Assembly (NCBI RefSeq): GCF_900104115.1
Contig: NZ_FNJM01000003.1
Span: 124,001 to 188,000 of the forward strand
Source: Clostridium gasigenes
Lineage (GTDB): Bacteria > Bacillota > Clostridia > Clostridiales > Clostridiaceae
DNA: 64,000 bases
Reading direction: 5' to 3'
A program made the position numbers and the translations under genes. The notes beneath the pieces were generated by a model, which saw only the letters and a list, made by a program, of their open reading frames with translations, searched no databases and was not told where the DNA came from. Numbering within the stretch: the stretch's first letter is position 1; each line of letters begins with the position of its first letter. Positions 19,095 to 28,598 of the stretch are shown one piece after another.

Positions 19095-19331
19095 TTATTT
19101 TTCATCCTCTAGCTTTTGTTCTTCTTCTGTAAGCTTATGATATTCTACAACACCTTCAAATATTTCTTGAATCCCAATTGTTAAAGCTTTGTGTGATTTT
19201 GTAAATACTTGTGGTTCACTACCATTGATTATTTGTCTTGCTCTTTTTGAAGTAACTGTAACTAAAGTATATCTATCTTCTACCTTTTCTAATAGCTCCA
19301 TTATTGATGGATTAATCATAGAGTTGTTCAT
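19095..19331 (-). CDS. rpoZ: RNA polymerase omega subunit
   Basis: The 78-aa protein has the omega signature: PSIMELLEKVEDRYTLVTVTSKRARQI followed by the helix KALTIGIQEIFEG. It helps assemble core RNA polymerase. The ATG at 19331 has AAGGAGG 9 nt upstream, which supports it over the internal Met at residue 5. The start overlaps the end of gmk by 20 nt, a tight coupling of the gmk-rpoZ pair. Confidence 0.96.
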   Translation of the reverse strand: MNNSMINPSIMELLEKVEDRYTLVTVTSKRARQIINGSEPQVFTKSHKALTIGIQEIFEGVVEYHKLTEEEQKLEDEK

Positions 19332-19950
19332 GAATAAAGCCCTCCTTAGAATCTAATATTGTGTCTTTTATTCTATCGACCCTGCATTTTTCAGCAGCAA
19401 TTATTGCTTCAACTTTACTAGCTGCGACTTCAACAGTGTCATTTACTACTGCATAATTATATTTAGAAATATAATTAATTTCTTGATAAGCAGATTTAAA
19501 TCTTGTCATTAAAGATTCTTTTGTTTCACTGCCTCGTTTAATAATTCTTTGTTTCAATTCCTCCATTGATGGTGGAAGTACAAATATAAATACACCCTCA
19601 TTGAAGTTTTCTTTTACTTTTAAAGCACCTTGAATATCTATTTCTAAAATTACATCCTTACCATCCTCAAGCATTTGTTCTACATTTGCTTTTGGAGTGC
19701 CATAGCAATTACCATAAACTTCTGCATGTTCTAAGAACCCATTTTCATTAATTTGTGCTTGAAAATGCTCTCTTGTAAGGAAATAATAGTTTACGCCTTC
19801 TACTTCACCATTTCTTGGCGATCTTGTTGTTGCGGAAACTGACAAGTATAAGTCTTTATGTTTTTCTAATAAAGCTTTGCATATAGTTCCTTTTCCAGCA
19901 CCAGATGGACCTGAAATAACTATTAGCACGCCTCTATTATTTGTATTCAT
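19312..19950 (-). CDS. gmk: Guanylate kinase
   Basis: The 212-aa P-loop kinase has GPSGAGKGT (14-22), the GMP-binding segment SVSATTRSPRNGEVEGVNYYF, and EIDIQGALKVKE. It phosphorylates GMP to GDP. The first base of its ATG is shared with the remA stop region, and rpoZ overlaps its 3' end, giving a compact remA-gmk-rpoZ unit seen across Firmicutes. Confidence 0.97.
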   Translation of the reverse strand: MNTNNRGVLIVISGPSGAGKGTICKALLEKHKDLYLSVSATTRSPRNGEVEGVNYYFLTREHFQAQINENGFLEHAEVYGNCYGTPKANVEQMLEDGKDVILEIDIQGALKVKENFNEGVFIFVLPPSMEELKQRIIKRGSETKESLMTRFKSAYQEINYISKYNYAVVNDTVEVAASKVEAIIAAEKCRVDRIKDTILDSKEGFIHEQLYD

Positions 19951-20219
19951 TATTCGTCAACCTCATCTACTGTTCCATCTTTATTTGAAAGTCTATGTGC
20001 TACCGTTTCTGGTTGTACTGCTGATAAAATAACATGATCACTATCAGTTATTATAACTGCTCTTGTTCTTCTTCCATAAGTTGCATCTATTAACATTCCT
20101 CTGTCTCTAGCTTCTTGGATTATTCTTTTAATAGGTGCAGATTCAGGACTAACAATAGCAACTAATCTATTAGCTGAAACTATGTTTCCAAATCCAATAT
20201 TAATCAATTTAATTCCCAT
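19950..20219 (-). CDS. remA: RemA/DUF370 family regulator
   Basis: The 89-aa protein is a full-length match to the RemA family ([20 protein letters not shown], then [20 protein letters not shown] and [14 protein letters not shown]). In B. subtilis RemA is a DNA-binding protein that activates extracellular matrix and osmoprotection genes. In clostridia the target genes are not established. It lies 14 nt from yicC and abuts gmk, the conserved yloC-remA-gmk order. RBS AAGGAGGAAAAAA precedes the ATG. Confidence 0.94.
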   Translation of the reverse strand: MGIKLINIGFGNIVSANRLVAIVSPESAPIKRIIQEARDRGMLIDATYGRRTRAVIITDSDHVILSAVQPETVAHRLSNKDGTVDEVDE

Positions 20220-20233
20220 TTTTTTCCTCCTTG

Positions 20234-21115
20234 TTACTCAATGTTTTGTACTTGTTCTCTCATTTTTTCGATTAAATTCTTTATGTTAATGACAATATTT
20301 GTCATGTAAACATCGCTAGATTTAGATGCTATTGTATTCGCTTCTCTATTCATTTCTTGAATTATAAAATCCAACTTTCTTCCTATTGTTTCATCTTCTT
20401 CGAAAGTTTTTCTTAATTGATGTATGTGGCTATGCAGACGAGTTATTTCCTCATCTACTGACGCCTTATCAGCAATAATTGCAATTTCTAATGCTATTCT
20501 ACTTTCATCAATTTCTATACCATCAAGTAATTTTTTTAATCTTTCTTCAAGTTTTATTTTATATGCCATTGGCACTTTTTCTGCAATTTTAGAAATTTCT
20601 TCTACTAGATTTTCTATTTCTGAAAGTTTTAAAAGTATATCTTCTTTAAGCTTTTCGCCTTCAACTTTCCTCATCTCTTCCATCATTAAAATAGATTCTT
20701 CTATTAGTGGTTTAATTTCTTTAAATATTTCTTCTATGGAATCTTCTTCTTCCATTACTTTAATTACTTCTGGGTATCTTGCTATTTGGTTAATAGTAAT
20801 ATCATTTCTAACTCCCAGGCTTTCTTCTATGTCCATTAAACATTTTAAATAGCTCTTTGCTAAATCTAAGTTTACTTTTGCAACGCCATTTCCCTCAGAG
20901 TTACCTTTCAAATTAATAAAGACGTCTACTTTACCTCTTGAAAGACTTTTATTAATTAATTTCCTTATTTGTTCTTCTAAAGATATCATACTCTTTGGCA
21001 TTTTTACGTTAACATCTAAGTATCTATGATTTACGCTTTTCATTTCTACTGAAAATAAATGTTTACTTTCTTGCCTGCTACTCGCTCTTCCGAAGCTAGT
21101 CATACTTTTAACCAT
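20234..21115 (-). CDS. YicC/YloC family endoribonuclease
   Basis: The 293-aa protein has both YicC domains: the N-terminal [16 protein letters not shown] and [14 protein letters not shown], and the C-terminal DUF1732 segment [29 protein letters not shown] with [17 protein letters not shown]. YicC proteins are recently characterised RNases; cellular substrates in clostridia are unknown. It is the first gene of the yicC-remA-gmk-rpoZ-coaBC run. GGGAGGAAAGT lies before the ATG. Confidence 0.93.
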   Translation of the reverse strand: MVKSMTSFGRASSRQESKHLFSVEMKSVNHRYLDVNVKMPKSMISLEEQIRKLINKSLSRGKVDVFINLKGNSEGNGVAKVNLDLAKSYLKCLMDIEESLGVRNDITINQIARYPEVIKVMEEEDSIEEIFKEIKPLIEESILMMEEMRKVEGEKLKEDILLKLSEIENLVEEISKIAEKVPMAYKIKLEERLKKLLDGIEIDESRIALEIAIIADKASVDEEITRLHSHIHQLRKTFEEDETIGRKLDFIIQEMNREANTIASKSSDVYMTNIVINIKNLIEKMREQVQNIE

Positions 21116-21144
21116 ACTTTCCTCCCTGAAAACAAATTTATTTT

Positions 21145-21182
21145 ATACTTTATTAATCACAAGTTTCATATTAATAAAGTAT
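21145..21182. terminator. Perfect 13-bp hairpin between asparaginase and yicC
   Basis: ATACTTTATTAAT (21145-21157) pairs perfectly with ATTAATAAAGTAT (21170-21182) around a 12-nt loop. It is A/T only apart from one pair and has no following T-run, so it may be a weak terminator or processing site. Confidence 0.35.
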
Positions 21183-21235
21183 AGTTACATCTGTCAACAG
21201 TTTGTTCATATATTGTTAACATTTGTTTTTATCAT

Positions 21236-22204
21236 TTAAAAACTATTTCTAATTTCTTCTAATTTAAGTTTCGCTCCTATTGCAAGAATTAATTTTATTC
21301 TTGCCTTTTGACCTGGTAATGTATCTCCAAATATTACACCTAGATCTTTAAGCATTTTCCCCCCGCCTTCATATCCGTAAGATTCAAATACTCTTCCTTC
21401 AAAACATCTAGACACTATTACTACTGGGATATTTTTATTTATTGCCCTTTTTATTCCAGGTATCATTTTAGGCGGGACATTCCCTCTCCCCATAGCTTCT
21501 ATTACTATACCTTTATCCCCTTTATCTATTATAAAATTAATATATGATGAATCCATTCCAGCAACACATTTAACAAGTGCTACCTCACCTCTTAACTCTT
21601 CAACTTCATATGTATTTGTTTTTTGTACATTTCTATAGAAAAGAACTTTATTATTATCTACCATTCCAATTGGTCCAAAATTTGGTGTTCTAAACGCACT
21701 TAAAGCCATAGAATTGGCCTTTGTTACTTCTGTTGCTGAATTCAAGTCTCCATTAAAACAAACAAGGACACCTCTTCCCTTAGCCTCTTCTGATATTGCA
21801 GTACATATAGATGCTGCCAAATTAAAAGGACCATCATAGCCAAGTTCTGAACTACTTCTCATTGATCCAGTTATTACTACAACCTTTTCTGTTTTTAAAG
21901 TTAAGTCTAAAAGATATGCTGTTTCTTCAAGGGTATCTGTTCCATGTGTTATAACAACCCCATCTATATCTTCTCGGCTTAATAACTCTTCAACAAATTT
22001 GCTTAATTCAAGCATTATTTCCACAGACATATGCGGCGATGGCATACTTGAGAAATTATAAGATTCAACCTCTGCAAAATCTTCTATACCAGTTACCATT
22101 GACATTATTTCTTCACCAGTTAAACTAGGCACAGCTGCTTTAATTCTTTCATCTATCTTCATCGATATTGTTCCACCATTAAATACTACTGCTATTTTTT
22201 TCAT
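21236..22204 (-). CDS. ansA: Type I (cytoplasmic) L-asparaginase
   Basis: The 322-aa protein has both active-site segments of bacterial asparaginases: FNGGTISM at residues 8-15, with the nucleophilic Thr, and HGTDTLEETAY around 85-95. There is no signal peptide, so it should act in the cytoplasm, converting asparagine to aspartate and ammonia. The leader upstream (22205-22430) contains several hairpins and ends in a terminator, suggesting regulated transcription. GGAGGAATAGT is the RBS. Confidence 0.93.
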   Translation of the reverse strand: MKKIAVVFNGGTISMKIDERIKAAVPSLTGEEIMSMVTGIEDFAEVESYNFSSMPSPHMSVEIMLELSKFVEELLSREDIDGVVITHGTDTLEETAYLLDLTLKTEKVVVITGSMRSSSELGYDGPFNLAASICTAISEEAKGRGVLVCFNGDLNSATEVTKANSMALSAFRTPNFGPIGMVDNNKVLFYRNVQKTNTYEVEELRGEVALVKCVAGMDSSYINFIIDKGDKGIVIEAMGRGNVPPKMIPGIKRAINKNIPVVIVSRCFEGRVFESYGYEGGGKMLKDLGVIFGDTLPGQKARIKLILAIGAKLKLEEIRNSF

Positions 22205-22251
22205 ACTATTCCTCCTAAATCCTCTTATGTTTATTTAAGGGATCTTCAAAA

Positions 22252-22284
22252 AATAAAACTTTTGGATGATCCAAAAGCTTTATT
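22252..22284 (-). terminator. Intrinsic terminator in the asparaginase leader
   Basis: AATAAAACTTTTGGA (22252-22266) pairs with TCCAAAAGCTTTATT (22270-22284) with one mismatch and a 3-nt loop. On the minus strand it is followed by TTTTTTG. It lies about 48 nt before the asparaginase ATG, so it would block that gene unless an alternative fold forms. Confidence 0.8.
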
Positions 22285-22297
22285 TTATCTTATTGGC

Positions 22298-22361
22298 AGG
22301 ACAGCGTCCTACGCCTCTATTTACTGATTAATTCAGCGTATGAGGAGCCATTTCTCACCTC
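22298..22361 (-). promoter_or_regulatory. Multi-hairpin RNA leader upstream of asparaginase
   Basis: Three stems follow each other in 64 nt. They are GAGGAG/CTC..CTC (22342-22361, one bulge), TACG..CGTA enclosing CTGA/TCAG (22310-22340), and AGGAC/GTCCT (22298-22310). The terminator at 22252 comes 13 nt later on the minus strand. This stretch is visibly richer in G+C than the flanks. No known riboswitch class was matched from memory. Alternatives are a trailer of the upstream gene or the interior of a miniature mobile element. Confidence 0.5.
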
Positions 22362-22432
22362 AATAATATTCAACACAATATACATATTATACATTTCACA
22401 TAGTCATGTTTCAACTTTTATTTTCAAGAACC

Positions 22433-22490
22433 TAGAAAGCTTCAAAAAATTAACTAGTCAGATTCTGGCCTATTTTATTCAGAGCCCTTA
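22433..22490. repeat. Dispersed palindromic repeat, copy at end of PBECR-like gene
   Basis: The copy has GCTTCAAAAAATTAACTAGT, then CAGATTCTGGCC, then TATTTTATTCAGAGCCCTTA. Its centre matches 45357 and 61078 closely. Its last three bases (TTA, 22488-22490) are the stop codon of the neighbouring minus-strand gene. A matching end, TAAGGGATCTTCAAAAAATA, lies at 22236 in the opposite sense, so 22236-22490 could be one 255-bp long-form element. Confidence 0.6.
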
Positions 22491-22886
22491 TTTCTTCCAT
22501 TCTACAATTCTCCCACTATACAACTTACTTTTTATTTTTTCCTCAGTAATTGGGTACATTGTAGAAACATATATATAATCTTTTTTTAAATCTACTTCTA
22601 TCCCCACTAAAATATTTACATTAATTTTTTTAATAATTTCAATAGAAGCTTTACTATTGCTAAGTTTATATATTCCAATATAATCCGGTTCATTAATTAT
22701 TTTTTTTATAACATCTAGAATATTTGTTATCACTTTTTTTGATAGCTGTTTTCCATGTCTATTCTTTATATGCTTAAGTACTCCTGGAGAAGCATATATT
22801 ACTCCACTATAGGATAAGCCTAAAACATTTGCCATTTTGCGTCTAAAATATCCAACTCTTTTATAGGTGTAAAATTTATTTTCCAT
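22488..22886 (-). CDS. PBECR-like nuclease-fold domain protein, accessory
   Basis: The 132-aa protein resembles the phage-Barnase-EndoU-ColicinE5/D-RelE-like (PBECR) domains. Landmarks are SGVIYASPGVLKHIKNRHGK (about 27-46, with His in the IKNRHG motif), INEPDYIGIY, NILVGIEVDLKKDYIYVSTM, and YPITEEKIKSKLYSGRIVEW. No signal peptide or membrane segment is seen. Such domains are predicted nucleases, often in phages and toxins; activity is not shown here. It sits alone between spoIVA and asparaginase, with a small GTGCG/CGCAC hairpin upstream, and looks like an insertion into conserved surroundings. RBS is AGAGGTATAGCAT. Confidence 0.7.
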   Translation of the reverse strand: MENKFYTYKRVGYFRRKMANVLGLSYSGVIYASPGVLKHIKNRHGKQLSKKVITNILDVIKKIINEPDYIGIYKLSNSKASIEIIKKINVNILVGIEVDLKKDYIYVSTMYPITEEKIKSKLYSGRIVEWKK

Positions 22887-22993
22887 ATGCTATACCTCTA
22901 TTGTGCGTAGCGCACTGAATATTTCTAACAAAGTTGTATATTGTATTATATTCCCCAAGGTAACTATATAGTGATAATACTTGAAAATAAAAA

Positions 22994-23017
22994 AGAAAGT
23001 TCCAAGTGGAACTTTCT
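22994..23017 (-). terminator. Terminator of spoIVA
   Basis: AGAAAGTTCC (22994-23003) pairs perfectly with GGAACTTTCT (23008-23017), loop AAGT. On the minus strand TTTTTTATTTTC follows. It lies 28 nt past the spoIVA stop. Confidence 0.88.
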
Positions 23018-23044
23018 CAAAAGGTTTGTTTTTAAGATTTTAAA

Positions 23045-24523
23045 TTATAGAATTATACAAATTAAACCGCCATTACCTTCATTAATAATTTTTTGAAGTG
23101 TTTTTTGAATCTTAACTTGAACATCTTCTGGCATTTTATATAATTTATTTTGTAATCCTTCTTTAACTAACACCTCTAAGGATTTACCAAACATATTACT
23201 TTGCCAAAGCGATGCAGGATCCTTATCAAATTGGTCCATAAGAGATTTTACAAGTTCTTCACTTTCTTTTTCTGACCCCATAATTGGACTGATTTCAGTC
23301 TTAATATTAGCCTTAATAAAATGAAGTGATGGTGCTGATGCCTTAAGCTTAACCCCAAATTTATTTCCTTGTTTAACCATCTCTGGTTCTTCAAATTTCA
23401 TTTCACATAATTGCGGTGCTACAAGTCCATATCCTGTTTCTCTAACATCAACTAGTGCATCCTTTATTTTATCATATTCCTTTTTAGCAAAATTAAGATC
23501 TTTAATTAAAGATAAAAGTTCACTTTCTGATTCTACATCTAAATCACATATTTCACTTAATATTTTATAGAAAATACCTTCTTTAGGTTTCATCATTAAC
23601 CTTGCTGTCCCACTTCCTAAATTAACTTCGCTTAAATCAGTTGCTCCTAAGTACTCTTCTTCTTTAAATGAATTTAGAGTCGATTTTATATCTCTAACTC
23701 TACTTATGTCCTTGCACATTACTTTAACTATATTAAAGAAATCTTTTTTCAACCAATGTTCTGCCTCTAATTTTTCAATCCATTTTGGCATATCTATATT
23801 TATTTCTTTTACTGGGAATTCTTTAAGTACATGTCTAAATATTTTTTCTATATCTTCTTGGTTCATACTATATACATCAATAACTTGAACTGAAACGTTA
23901 TATTTCTCTTCTAATTCTTTTCTTAATTCCTTAGTTTCTGGAGCGTTAACATTCTTTGTATTAAGTACTACAATAAACGGTTTGTTTATAGCCTTCAATT
24001 CATTAATAACTCTTTCTTCTGCATCTAAATATTCTTCTCTATCTATACCTGTGATGCTACCATCTGTAGTTATTACTAGCCCTATAGTTGAATGATCTGT
24101 AATTACCTTTCTAGTTCCAATCTCAGCTGCATCTTCAAAAGGTATTTCATAATCATACCATGGAGTATTAACCATTTTAGCTTCTTCTCCATCCATATAT
24201 CCAAGTGCACCCTTTACAATATAGCCAACACAATCAACCATTCTAACCTTAAATTTAATATCCTCATCTAATGTTATTTCTACGGCCTCATTTGGAATGA
24301 ATTTAGGTTCTGTTGTATGAATACTTTTACCTGACCCACTTTGTGGTAACTCATCCTTTGCTCTTTCTTTTTTATAGGCATTATCAATCTTTGGTATAAC
24401 CATAAGGTCCATAAATCTTTTTATAAAAGTTGATTTTCCAGTTCTTACTGGTCCCACAACTCCTACATATATGTCCCCCTGGGTTCTTTCAGCAATATCC
24501 TTGTATATATTAAAGCTGTCCAC
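23045..24523 (-). CDS. spoIVA: Stage IV sporulation protein A (coat basement-layer ATPase)
   Basis: The 492-aa protein has Walker A GPVRTGKS (24-31), the Walker B-like region RMVDCVGYIVKGA, and the extended SpoIVA middle and C-terminal domains ending in NEGNGGLICIIL. SpoIVA hydrolyses ATP to polymerise on the forespore surface and is anchored by SpoVM, encoded at 5.8 kb. The start is GTG at 24521-24523 with GGAGGGTACAAC upstream. A SigE-like promoter is possible at 24577, and a strong terminator follows. Confidence 0.98.
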   Translation of the reverse strand: MDSFNIYKDIAERTQGDIYVGVVGPVRTGKSTFIKRFMDLMVIPKIDNAYKKERAKDELPQSGSGKSIHTTEPKFIPNEAVEITLDEDIKFKVRMVDCVGYIVKGALGYMDGEEAKMVNTPWYDYEIPFEDAAEIGTRKVITDHSTIGLVITTDGSITGIDREEYLDAEERVINELKAINKPFIVVLNTKNVNAPETKELRKELEEKYNVSVQVIDVYSMNQEDIEKIFRHVLKEFPVKEINIDMPKWIEKLEAEHWLKKDFFNIVKVMCKDISRVRDIKSTLNSFKEEEYLGATDLSEVNLGSGTARLMMKPKEGIFYKILSEICDLDVESESELLSLIKDLNFAKKEYDKIKDALVDVRETGYGLVAPQLCEMKFEEPEMVKQGNKFGVKLKASAPSLHFIKANIKTEISPIMGSEKESEELVKSLMDQFDKDPASLWQSNMFGKSLEVLVKEGLQNKLYKMPEDVQVKIQKTLQKIINEGNGGLICIIL

Positions 24524-24576
24524 GTTGTACCCTCCTAAATATTTTTAACACTATATATATATTCTAGTTATTAAAA

Positions 24577-24606
24577 AAGTATACAAGTTTATTAAAATTT
24601 ATATTT
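24577..24606 (-). promoter_or_regulatory. Possible SigE promoter of spoIVA
   Basis: Minus strand AAATATA (24600-24606), 15 nt, then GTATACTT (24577-24584), close to the SigE -10 consensus CATACAMT. spoIVA is SigE-controlled in B. subtilis. The surrounding sequence is very A/T-rich, so chance matches are easy. The remainder of the 24524-24768 gap shows nothing else. Confidence 0.35.
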
Positions 24607-24768
24607 ATATTTTCACCACTCTTTAATTCCTCTCCCTTACTATAAATACTATGAACTCATATGTTAATTTATTACTAATATCTATTATTTTTATTTTATA
24701 TATCCCATTACAAAATGATATTCAAACTTCTAATTACAATAAAAATTAAAAATGTTACAACTAATTCT

Positions 24769-24818
24769 AAATAAAATAAGAAGAGAATAGCAAATGCTAT
24801 TCTCTTCTTATTTTATTT
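24769..24818 (-). terminator. Perfect 23-bp terminator hairpin after gpsA
   Basis: Arms at 24769-24791 and 24796-24818 are exact inverted complements around the loop AAAT; the core is AAGAGAATAGC/GCTATTCTCTT. The gpsA stop codon begins at its edge (24817-24819). Confidence 0.9.
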
Positions 24819-25809
24819 AATATATTTCATTTTTCTTTCCACGTTCCATTAAATGAGCAACGGCTTTTTTAGGATCTTCGCCTTGAAATAATATTTTATA
24901 TAAAACATCTGTTATAGGCATTTCTACCCCTAACTTTTCTTTTAATTCATAAAATGCTTTGCAAGCTTTTATTCCTTCTACAATCATTCCAACTTCATTA
25001 ATTGATTCTTCTACAGTTTTTCTACTACCTAATGAAAATCCTGCTCTTCTATTTCTAGAATGCTTACTTGTACAGGTAACTATTAAATCGCCCATACCTG
25101 TTAATCCAAGGAATGTTTCTGGCTTTCCACCAAGCTTCATTCCAATTCTAACTATTTCAGCCATTCCTCTTGTCATTAATGCAGCTTTAGAATTATCACC
25201 ATATCCAATACCATCACAAACACCTGCTCCTAATGCAATAATATTTTTTACAGCCCCTCCAATTTCTACTCCAATTAAGTCTTCATTAGTATATACCCTG
25301 AAGCTATTAGTCATAAATAAATCTTGAATATCCTTTGCATACATCATATCTCTTGAGGAAGTTACTACTGTTGTTGGAATTCCAAAAGCTACTTCTTCAG
25401 CATGGCTAGGCCCTGATAAAATAACTACTGGATTTGGTAGTTCTTCTTCTATTACTTGAGATAATCTTAGGTTAGTGTCTTGTTCAATACCTTTTGCAAT
25501 ACTAACTACAGGTACACTATTCCTAATTTTGCCCTTTAAACTTGCACTTAAGCTTCTAATTACATGTGATGGAACTGCAAGGACAACATAATCTGAGTCC
25601 TTAACAGCTTCCTCTAAATTTGTAAAAGCCATGACATTTTCAGGTATACATAAGCCCTTAATATACTTATCGTTTCTTCTGTTGTTATTTATATCATTAA
25701 CTACCGAGTCTTCTCTAGCGTATATATTAACTATATTTCCTTTGTTTGCAAGTAGTATGGCAAGCGCTGTACCAAAACTACCTCCTCCCAAAAAAGTCAC
25801 TTTTTTCAT
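24817..25809 (-). CDS. gpsA: NAD(P)H-dependent glycerol-3-phosphate dehydrogenase
   Basis: The 330-aa protein has the dinucleotide loop [13 protein letters not shown] (8-20), the substrate/catalytic Lys region [31 protein letters not shown], and [12 protein letters not shown]. It makes sn-glycerol-3-phosphate from DHAP for phospholipid synthesis. It lies 2 nt downstream of der; the DUF512-der-gpsA-spoIVA order is conserved in clostridia. Confidence 0.97.
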   Translation of the reverse strand: MKKVTFLGGGSFGTALAILLANKGNIVNIYAREDSVVNDINNNRRNDKYIKGLCIPENVMAFTNLEEAVKDSDYVVLAVPSHVIRSLSASLKGKIRNSVPVVSIAKGIEQDTNLRLSQVIEEELPNPVVILSGPSHAEEVAFGIPTTVVTSSRDMMYAKDIQDLFMTNSFRVYTNEDLIGVEIGGAVKNIIALGAGVCDGIGYGDNSKAALMTRGMAEIVRIGMKLGGKPETFLGLTGMGDLIVTCTSKHSRNRRAGFSLGSRKTVEESINEVGMIVEGIKACKAFYELKEKLGVEMPITDVLYKILFQGEDPKKAVAHLMERGKKNEIY

Positions 25810-25811
25810 AT

Positions 25812-27128
25812 CTAGTTTTTCTTTTCTCTATATTCTATTTGGATACCAGTACCACTGAAATCAAAACTATCTCTTAGTTGATTTTCTAGGTATCTTTGAT
25901 ATGAGAAATGTAGTGCTCTTGAATCATTTATAAAGAACACAAATTTTGGTGGTTTTGTAGCAACTTGAGTTGCATAATAAACTTTAACTCTCTTAAGCGC
26001 TATAAGTGGTGGTTCTTTCATAAGAATAGCTCTATTTATTACTTCGTTTAATACCCCTGTTCCTATTCTCTTGTTGTAGTTAGCATAACATTCCTGAGCT
26101 ACTTCAAGTACCTTATGTGCTCTTTGACCAGTTTTTGCTGAAATAAACAGATATTTAGCATATTTTAAGAACTTTAAGCTAAGTTGTAGTTCTTCTTTAT
26201 ATTTTTGCATTGTTTTATCATCTTTTTCAATAAGATCCCATTTATTAACAATAACCATTATAGCTTTATTAAGTTCATGTGCAAATCCTATTATCTTTTC
26301 ATCCTGTTCTGTAACACCTTCAGTAGCGTCTACCATTAAGATGCATACATCAGCTCTTTCAATTGCAGTAAAAGTTCTAATTACAGCATATCTTTCGATT
26401 TCTTCCTTAACTTTACTCTTTCTTCTAAGCCCTGCAGTATCAATAAGTAAGAACTTACCCTTATCAGTTTCAAGTTTACTATCAATAGCATCTCTTGTAG
26501 TACCAGCAATTTCTGATACAATAAGTCTTTCTTCACCTAAAAGTCTGTTGATTAATGATGATTTACCTACGTTTGGTTTCCCAATCATAGCAATTTTAAC
26601 TACATCATCATCTTCTTCATCAGCTTTCACCTTATCAAAAGGCTCAACTATTCTATCTAGCATATCTCCAAGACCAAGACCTTGAGCTGCAGATATAGTA
26701 ACTGGATCACCAATCCCTAAATTGTAGAACTCCCAAGCATTGTCTTCATCTTTCATATTATCGATTTTATTAACTACAAGAACTACTGGTTTTTTACTTT
26801 TTCTAAGCATATTAGCTACTTCATGGTCAGCTGGAGTTAATCCCTCTTTACCATCAACTATAAATACTATAACATCTGCTGTTTCAATAGCAATGTTTGC
26901 CTGTCTTCTCATTTGTTGCATAATAAAATCTTCTCTTGCAGGTTCTATACCCCCTGTATCTATCATTGTGAAATTGTAATTTAACCATTCAGCTTCAGCA
27001 TAGACTCTATCTCTTGTTACCCCTGGAGTATCTTGAACTATAGATATTCTTTTACCTGCCAATCTATTAAATAACGTTGATTTACCTACATTTGGTCTCC
27101 CAACTATAGCAACTATTGGTTTTCCCAT
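25812..27128 (-). CDS. der: Ribosome biogenesis GTPase Der (EngA)
   Basis: Two tandem GTPase domains are visible: GRPNVGKST with DTPGVTRDR and NKID, then GKPNVGKSS with DTAGLRRKS and NKWD. A C-terminal KH-like domain ends in [16 protein letters not shown]. Der acts in 50S assembly. The start is placed at ATG 27126-27128 (MGKPIVAI): AAGGAGG lies 7 nt upstream and it forms a TAATG overlap with the preceding gene. A frame open a further 18 nt upstream would put the start inside the RBS. Confidence 0.97.
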   Translation of the reverse strand: MGKPIVAIVGRPNVGKSTLFNRLAGKRISIVQDTPGVTRDRVYAEAEWLNYNFTMIDTGGIEPAREDFIMQQMRRQANIAIETADVIVFIVDGKEGLTPADHEVANMLRKSKKPVVLVVNKIDNMKDEDNAWEFYNLGIGDPVTISAAQGLGLGDMLDRIVEPFDKVKADEEDDDVVKIAMIGKPNVGKSSLINRLLGEERLIVSEIAGTTRDAIDSKLETDKGKFLLIDTAGLRRKSKVKEEIERYAVIRTFTAIERADVCILMVDATEGVTEQDEKIIGFAHELNKAIMVIVNKWDLIEKDDKTMQKYKEELQLSLKFLKYAKYLFISAKTGQRAHKVLEVAQECYANYNKRIGTGVLNEVINRAILMKEPPLIALKRVKVYYATQVATKPPKFVFFINDSRALHFSYQRYLENQLRDSFDFSGTGIQIEYREKKN

Positions 27129-28465
27129 TATATTTCCTCCTTGCAATGTGTATTTATTATGTCAATAAGATCATCACCTGTGTAATCACAAACTATAATC
27201 TTAATACCTAATGCTTCTTCTAAATCTTTCATTTTAATATCATCTAACATTATTTGTTCATTTTTAGGACCTAATTCGTATCCTTTTCTAAACATATTAT
27301 CTGGCATAATTAAATATTTCGATGTTATTTTTCCTTTTAATTGTTCTATTATATCAGTTCCTGTTAAAAGTCCTGCTACAGTTATTGTTTCGCCAAAAAA
27401 ATTATTAATAACTTTGAAAACTTTTATTTCTATATTGGGATTTGTATTATTTATTAATTTTGCAGCCCTATCTATTTCATTAAAAGCTAAAGTTCCTGTA
27501 ACTAAAGAAAAGCTTCCTTTAATGTTTTTATTTAAGAATTCTACATCATTTATAATTCTGTCCCTAAAGTATCTAATTATACCTACACCATCTTCAATTT
27601 GTTCATATCCATTATAAAATTTTTCTTCTGGTACTTCTATACCTGAAGTTAGATAAAACTCATCTGATAGTCTTACAAATGGGACTCCTGTTTCTTTAAT
27701 ATATTTGTTTTGAAATTCTTGTACCATGATTATTTCTTTTTTAGCCATTTCTTTGTTAAAGGTATCTACTTTTGCTAAGCCTTCTCTATATTTAGTAATA
27801 CCAATTGGTACTACCGCAATATTTTTAACATAAGGTGTTAAACTGTAAAGCTCAGTTATAGTTCTTTTTAACTCCTCGCCATCATTAACCCCAGGAATTA
27901 AAACAATTTGCGCATGCATTTCTATTCCGGCATCTTTTAATTTTTGAAGTCTTTCCATTATTGAACCTGCAAACCTATTTTTAAGCATTTTAACTCTAAG
28001 CTCCGGGTTTGTTGTATGTACTGAAATATTAATAGGACTAATTTGATACCTTATTATTCTATCAATATCTGCGTCTTTCATATTAGTAAGAGTTACAAAG
28101 TTACCTTGAAGAAAAGATAATCTTGAATCATCGTCCTTAAAGTATAAAGTATCTCTCATTCCTTTTGGTAATTGGTCTATAAAACAAAACATACATTTAT
28201 TACTGCAGCTTTTAGCTTTATCCATTATACCTCCACCAAATTCAAGTCCAATATCTTCTCCGTACTCTTTTTCTATTTCATAAGACCAAACTTCACCACT
28301 TGGTTTTTCTATATCTAAAACTATTTCTTCATCAGGCATTAAAAATTTATAATCTATAATATCATCAATATCTGTATCATTAATAGCTAGTAGAACATCA
28401 TTAATTTCTATTCCAACCTCTTCAGCAATGCTTCCTGGTTCTACTTTTGTAATTAAGTTTTTCAT
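27128..28465 (-). CDS. DUF512 protein with PDZ and radical-SAM-like domains
   Basis: The 445-aa protein begins with a PDZ-like domain ([23 protein letters not shown]) and continues with a CX3CX2C cluster, C87-C91-C94 ([14 protein letters not shown]), typical of a radical SAM fold. A C-terminal DUF512 domain follows. Its enzymatic role is unknown in all organisms as far as I know. Its stop overlaps the der ATG by one base, so it is translationally coupled to a ribosome-assembly GTPase. This association is widespread in Clostridia. Confidence 0.88.
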   Translation of the reverse strand: MKNLITKVEPGSIAEEVGIEINDVLLAINDTDIDDIIDYKFLMPDEEIVLDIEKPSGEVWSYEIEKEYGEDIGLEFGGGIMDKAKSCSNKCMFCFIDQLPKGMRDTLYFKDDDSRLSFLQGNFVTLTNMKDADIDRIIRYQISPINISVHTTNPELRVKMLKNRFAGSIMERLQKLKDAGIEMHAQIVLIPGVNDGEELKRTITELYSLTPYVKNIAVVPIGITKYREGLAKVDTFNKEMAKKEIIMVQEFQNKYIKETGVPFVRLSDEFYLTSGIEVPEEKFYNGYEQIEDGVGIIRYFRDRIINDVEFLNKNIKGSFSLVTGTLAFNEIDRAAKLINNTNPNIEIKVFKVINNFFGETITVAGLLTGTDIIEQLKGKITSKYLIMPDNMFRKGYELGPKNEQIMLDDIKMKDLEEALGIKIIVCDYTGDDLIDIINTHCKEEI

Positions 28466-28555
28466 TTTTTCACTCCTATAATAACATAGTACCTTTATGT
28501 TATATTACCTTAATAACAGTTGATAGTCAATTAATTAGAACAAATGTTATTTAAT

Positions 28556-28591
28556 AAAAGATAGAGGCTTTTTAAAAAGCCTCTATCTTTT
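28556..28591 (-). terminator. Terminator of the pst-phoU operon
   Basis: A perfect 36-nt palindrome with arms AAAAGATAGAGGCTTTTT (28556-28573) and its exact complement (28574-28591), 8 nt past the phoU stop. The inner A/T bases form the loop. The central GAGGC/GCCTC gives stability. Confidence 0.9.
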
Positions 28592-28598
28592 ATTAAAA

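Noticed and set aside
22298..22361. Lysine or fluoride riboswitch before asparaginase
   Set aside because: Short matches (TAGAGGCG, ATGG...CTCCT) recall these classes, but the remaining conserved elements and length do not fit either.
27129..27146. Upstream start for der (MQGGNI extension)
   Set aside because: The proposed start would sit within the AAGGAGG ribosome-binding site of the ATG at 27128 and adds residues not found in the family.
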